Positions 5,938 through 7,580 of a DNA stretch of 7,580 bases are shown piece after piece. Source of the stretch: Propionibacteriaceae bacterium. GTDB lineage: Bacteria > Actinomycetota > Actinomycetes > Propionibacteriales > Propionibacteriaceae. A program made the position numbers and the translations under genes. The notes beneath the pieces are model-generated. The model saw only the letters and a list, made by a program, of their open reading frames with translations, did no database searches and was not told where the DNA came from. Location: the NCBI GenBank assembly GCA_020438595.1, contig JAGQUI010000127.1, forward strand, positions 1 through 7,580, given 5' to 3'. Each line of letters opens with the position of its first letter. Within the stretch, counting starts at the first letter, position 1.

Positions 5938-7146
5938 TCACCTCACGAGGTGCGTCTCGCGCGCCCGCAGCCACGGGACGGCGGCCAGCAGCGTGATCGC
6001 CCCGGTCATGCCGAAGGCCAGCCCGTAGCTGCCGTGGTCCACGAGCAGCCCGGCGGCGATCGGGCCGAGGATCGCCCCGAGGTCCTGCGACATCTGGAAC
6101 GCGGCGAGCGCCGGGCCGCCGTTGCGCTGGCGACCCACGACGTCCGCCACCGCTGCCTGCTGGGCCGGGTTCAGCGCGCCGGCGCCGATCCCGGCGACCA
6201 CCGACACGACCACCAGAACCGGGAGGGTCTGGGCCAGCCCCGTCGCCGCGGTGGCCAAGCCGGAGACCACCAGCCCACCCACGATGAACTGCTTGCGGCC
6301 CATGCGGTCGGACCGGCGTCCGGCGACGGTCAGGCCCACCGCGTTCCCCACGGCGAACACCGCGAGTGCCACCCCGGCCGCCCAGGGCTGCGCCGCGATC
6401 ACCGCAACGGCGAACAGCGGCACGATCGCGTTGCGCACGCCGAAGTTGGCCCAGCCGTTGGCGAAGCCGGAAGCGAACGTCGCCCGGTAGGCGCTGTCAC
6501 CCCATGCCTCACGCACCGTCAGCGCCGGCAGTTCCGGGGTGCCCGGAGCCGGACGCAGGGACGTGTGGCGCAGGAACACCGCAACGACGCCCGCGGCGAC
6601 CAGCAGCGTGACCGCGTAGACCAGGAACGGCACCCGCAGGCCGACGCTGCCGAGCAGGCCACCGAACACCGGGCCACCGATCCCGCCGAGCAGGAACGCG
6701 CTCGCGTAGGCGGCCGTGACCCGGGCGCGGATCGCCGCCGGCGCCAGCCGGACCAGGAGGGCCACCGCGGAGACGGTGAACATCGTCGACCCGATCCCGC
6801 CCAGGCCCCGGAACAGCAGCAGGTGCCAGTAGTCCTGGGCGAAGGCGGTGGCCCCCGTCGACATCGCGACGACCACCAGGCCCGTCAGGTAGACCGGCCG
6901 CTCCCCCAGTCGCGCGATCAGGCGCCCGCCCGCGGGGGCGAACACCAGGCGGAAGAACGCGAACGCACTGACCACCACGCTGGACGCGAACGCCCCGACC
7001 CCGAAGCTCTGCGCGAACGTCGGCAGCACCGGGGTGATCAGCCCGTAGCCCACGGCGATCACGAACGCCGCGGCGATCAGCACCCAGATCTCACGGGGAA
7101 TCCGGGGCTGCGCGTCCGGCGGCGCAGCAACGGTCTCCTCGGGCAC
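5938..7146 (-). CDS. MFS exporter, DHA1 (12-helix drug:H+ antiporter) type
   Basis: Major facilitator superfamily transporter of the cytoplasmic membrane, 402 residues from the GTG at 7146, with about 12 hydrophobic helices in two halves. The loop 2-3 motif A is GGRLIARLGERP (about 73-84), and its second-half copy is AGRRSDRMGRK. The helix-5 motif C of proton-linked exporters appears as GGIGGPVFGG, and a related DLGAILGPIAAG occurs in the second half. This supports efflux of a small molecule driven by protons; the substrate cannot be read from the sequence. The frame stays open upstream to an ATG at 7278, but those 44 residues are polar and lie across the toxin remnant on the other strand, so the GTG (VPEETVAAPPD) is chosen. 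No Shine-Dalgarno precedes it; CATACT eight bases before the GTG could be a -10 for a leaderless message. It is 77 bases upstream of the ArsR-type gene in the same direction, so read-through is possible. Confidence 0.9.
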   Translation of the reverse strand: MPEETVAAPPDAQPRIPREIWVLIAAAFVIAVGYGLITPVLPTFAQSFGVGAFASSVVVSAFAFFRLVFAPAGGRLIARLGERPVYLTGLVVVAMSTGATAFAQDYWHLLLFRGLGGIGSTMFTVSAVALLVRLAPAAIRARVTAAYASAFLLGGIGGPVFGGLLGSVGLRVPFLVYAVTLLVAAGVVAVFLRHTSLRPAPGTPELPALTVREAWGDSAYRATFASGFANGWANFGVRNAIVPLFAVAVIAAQPWAAGVALAVFAVGNAVGLTVAGRRSDRMGRKQFIVGGLVVSGLATAATGLAQTLPVLVVVSVVAGIGAGALNPAQQAAVADVVGRQRNGGPALAAFQMSQDLGAILGPIAAGLLVDHGSYGLAFGMTGAITLLAAVPWLRARETHLVR

Positions 7147-7173
7147 GGTCAACCAGTATGCAGCCCGATCGGG

Positions 7174-7381
7174 AACCCGGAGGCAGAGGGACTGGCCGAG
7201 ATCGAGGACGGACCCGCGCGTCGCCGGCCAGGTCCTGCGCGACTTCGGGCGCGGCAGCGGACACCCGGCCCGGCTCAACCTCGGTGACGCCTACAGCTAC
7301 GCGCTGGCCGCCACCACCGGTGAGCCACTCCTCTTCGTCGGTGACGACTTCGGCCACACCGACCTCACCCCGGCCCGGTAG
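7174..7381 (+). pseudogene. VapC-family (PIN domain) toxin remnant
   Basis: From 7223 to the TAG at 7379-7381 the frame encodes about 52 residues that match the C-terminus of VapC ribonuclease toxins: FGRGSGHPARLNLGDAYSYA, then ALAATTGEPLLF, then VGDDFGHTDL. The acidic residues of this part of the PIN active site (LGD and GDD) are kept. No ATG, GTG or TTG start lies nearby in this frame, and the N-terminal two thirds, including the first catalytic aspartate, are missing. Just upstream, one frame away (7174-7224), NPEAEGLAEIEDGPARR resembles the EPEAE region found near the N-terminus of VapC proteins. This suggests an internal deletion with frame change, though this part is tentative. No VapB antitoxin gene is visible. 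Intact VapC is about 130 residues. It is most likely a dead toxin-antitoxin remnant, not a functional gene. Confidence 0.7.
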
Positions 7382-7392
7382 CCTCCCGTCGC

Positions 7393-7408
7393 CGCACCGC
7401 GGGGTGCG
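7393..7408. repeat. Perfect 6-bp hairpin before the acetyltransferase gene
   Basis: CGCACC-GCGG-GGTGCG forms a 6-bp GC-rich stem with a 4-base loop, between the toxin remnant's stop and the start at 7421. No T-run follows, so it is not a standard intrinsic terminator. It may be an old terminator of the toxin gene, an operator, or chance in GC-rich DNA. Confidence 0.4.
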
Positions 7409-7420
7409 AAGATACCGCCC

Positions 7421-7580
7421 ATGAGTCGAACGACGATCCGTGACTTCCACGACGACGACCTCGACGGCATCGTCCGCCTGTATGAGGACGCCGCGCACGG
7501 CAGCTCCCGTCCGGTGTACGCGCTGTCGGAGGTGATCGCGTCCTGCCAGGAGGACCACGCCGTGGTCGCCATCAAGGACG
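7421..7580 (+). CDS. GNAT-family N-acetyltransferase, N-terminal part (runs off window)
   Basis: Only the first 53 codons are present. The start MSRTTIRDFHDDDLDGIVRL is the typical opening of a GNAT domain (first strand, then the helix with acidic residues), followed by YALSEVIASCQEDHAVVAIK, where the second strand begins. GNAT enzymes transfer an acetyl group from acetyl-CoA to an amine; the acetyl-CoA binding motif (R/Q-x-x-G-x-G/A) would be downstream and is not visible, so the substrate and even activity are open. The ATG at 7421 has no clear Shine-Dalgarno sequence. It lies 39 bases after the toxin remnant's stop and is transcribed away from the MFS gene. The identification rests on the N-terminal pattern only. 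Confidence 0.7.
   Translation, partial: MSRTTIRDFHDDDLDGIVRLYEDAAHGSSRPVYALSEVIASCQEDHAVVAIKD

Noticed and set aside
7147..7278. 44-residue N-terminal extension of the MFS protein
   Set aside because: It is polar, has no helix or signal-like segment, and overlaps the VapC remnant; MFS proteins of this type begin close to helix 1.
5878..7287. 469-residue open frame on the plus strand opposite the MFS gene
   Set aside because: It has the same low-complexity polar composition and is antisense to a transporter with clear motifs A and C. Only its last part, inside the VapC remnant, carries any signal.
7091..7558. 155-residue minus-strand open frame over the GNAT start
   Set aside because: It shows no recognisable family pattern and is antisense to the GNAT N-terminus and the VapC remnant.

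Overview
The window is GC-rich throughout, with GTG starts, stop/start overlaps and long spurious open frames on the opposite strand. This is typical of an actinomycete chromosome; I cannot name a genus from the sequence alone. Seven of the nine gene-like features lie on the minus strand, so the window reads best from right to left.

Positions 5860 down to 1 form one tight minus-strand operon. The order is an ArsR-type regulator, a NuoB/HycG-like iron-sulfur subunit, a HyfB-like antiporter subunit, a HyfC/HycD-like (NuoH-type) membrane anchor, a HyfE-like subunit and a HyfF-like antiporter subunit that runs off the left edge. Four of the five junctions are 1- or 4-base stop/start overlaps. The remaining one is a 13-base gap with a strong Shine-Dalgarno sequence. 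Order and content match the Mycobacterium tuberculosis Rv0081-Rv0087 locus (Rv0081 regulator, Rv0082, Rv0083, hycD, hycP, hycQ, hycE), which has been described as a predicted formate hydrogenlyase-like complex. The products would form a membrane complex related to hydrogenase-4 and complex I. NuoB-like FeS protein and HyfC would link redox chemistry to ion-pumping subunits HyfB, HyfE and HyfF. The catalytic large subunit (hycE/hyfG-like) would be expected just beyond base 1. No ferredoxin-like subunit, formate dehydrogenase or hydrogenase maturation gene is visible, so the true reaction is open.

Upstream of the operon is a short AT-rich island (about 5875-5900), the likely promoter/operator, followed by a minus-strand MFS exporter of the DHA1 type (5938-7146). 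Its start has no Shine-Dalgarno sequence.

The right end, 7147-7580, is read on the plus strand. It holds a decayed VapC (PIN-domain toxin) remnant that keeps the C-terminal third of the protein, a perfect 6-bp hairpin, and the first 53 codons of a GNAT-family acetyltransferase that leaves the window. The large plus-strand open frames across 90-5870 and 5878-7287 are shadows of the minus-strand genes.
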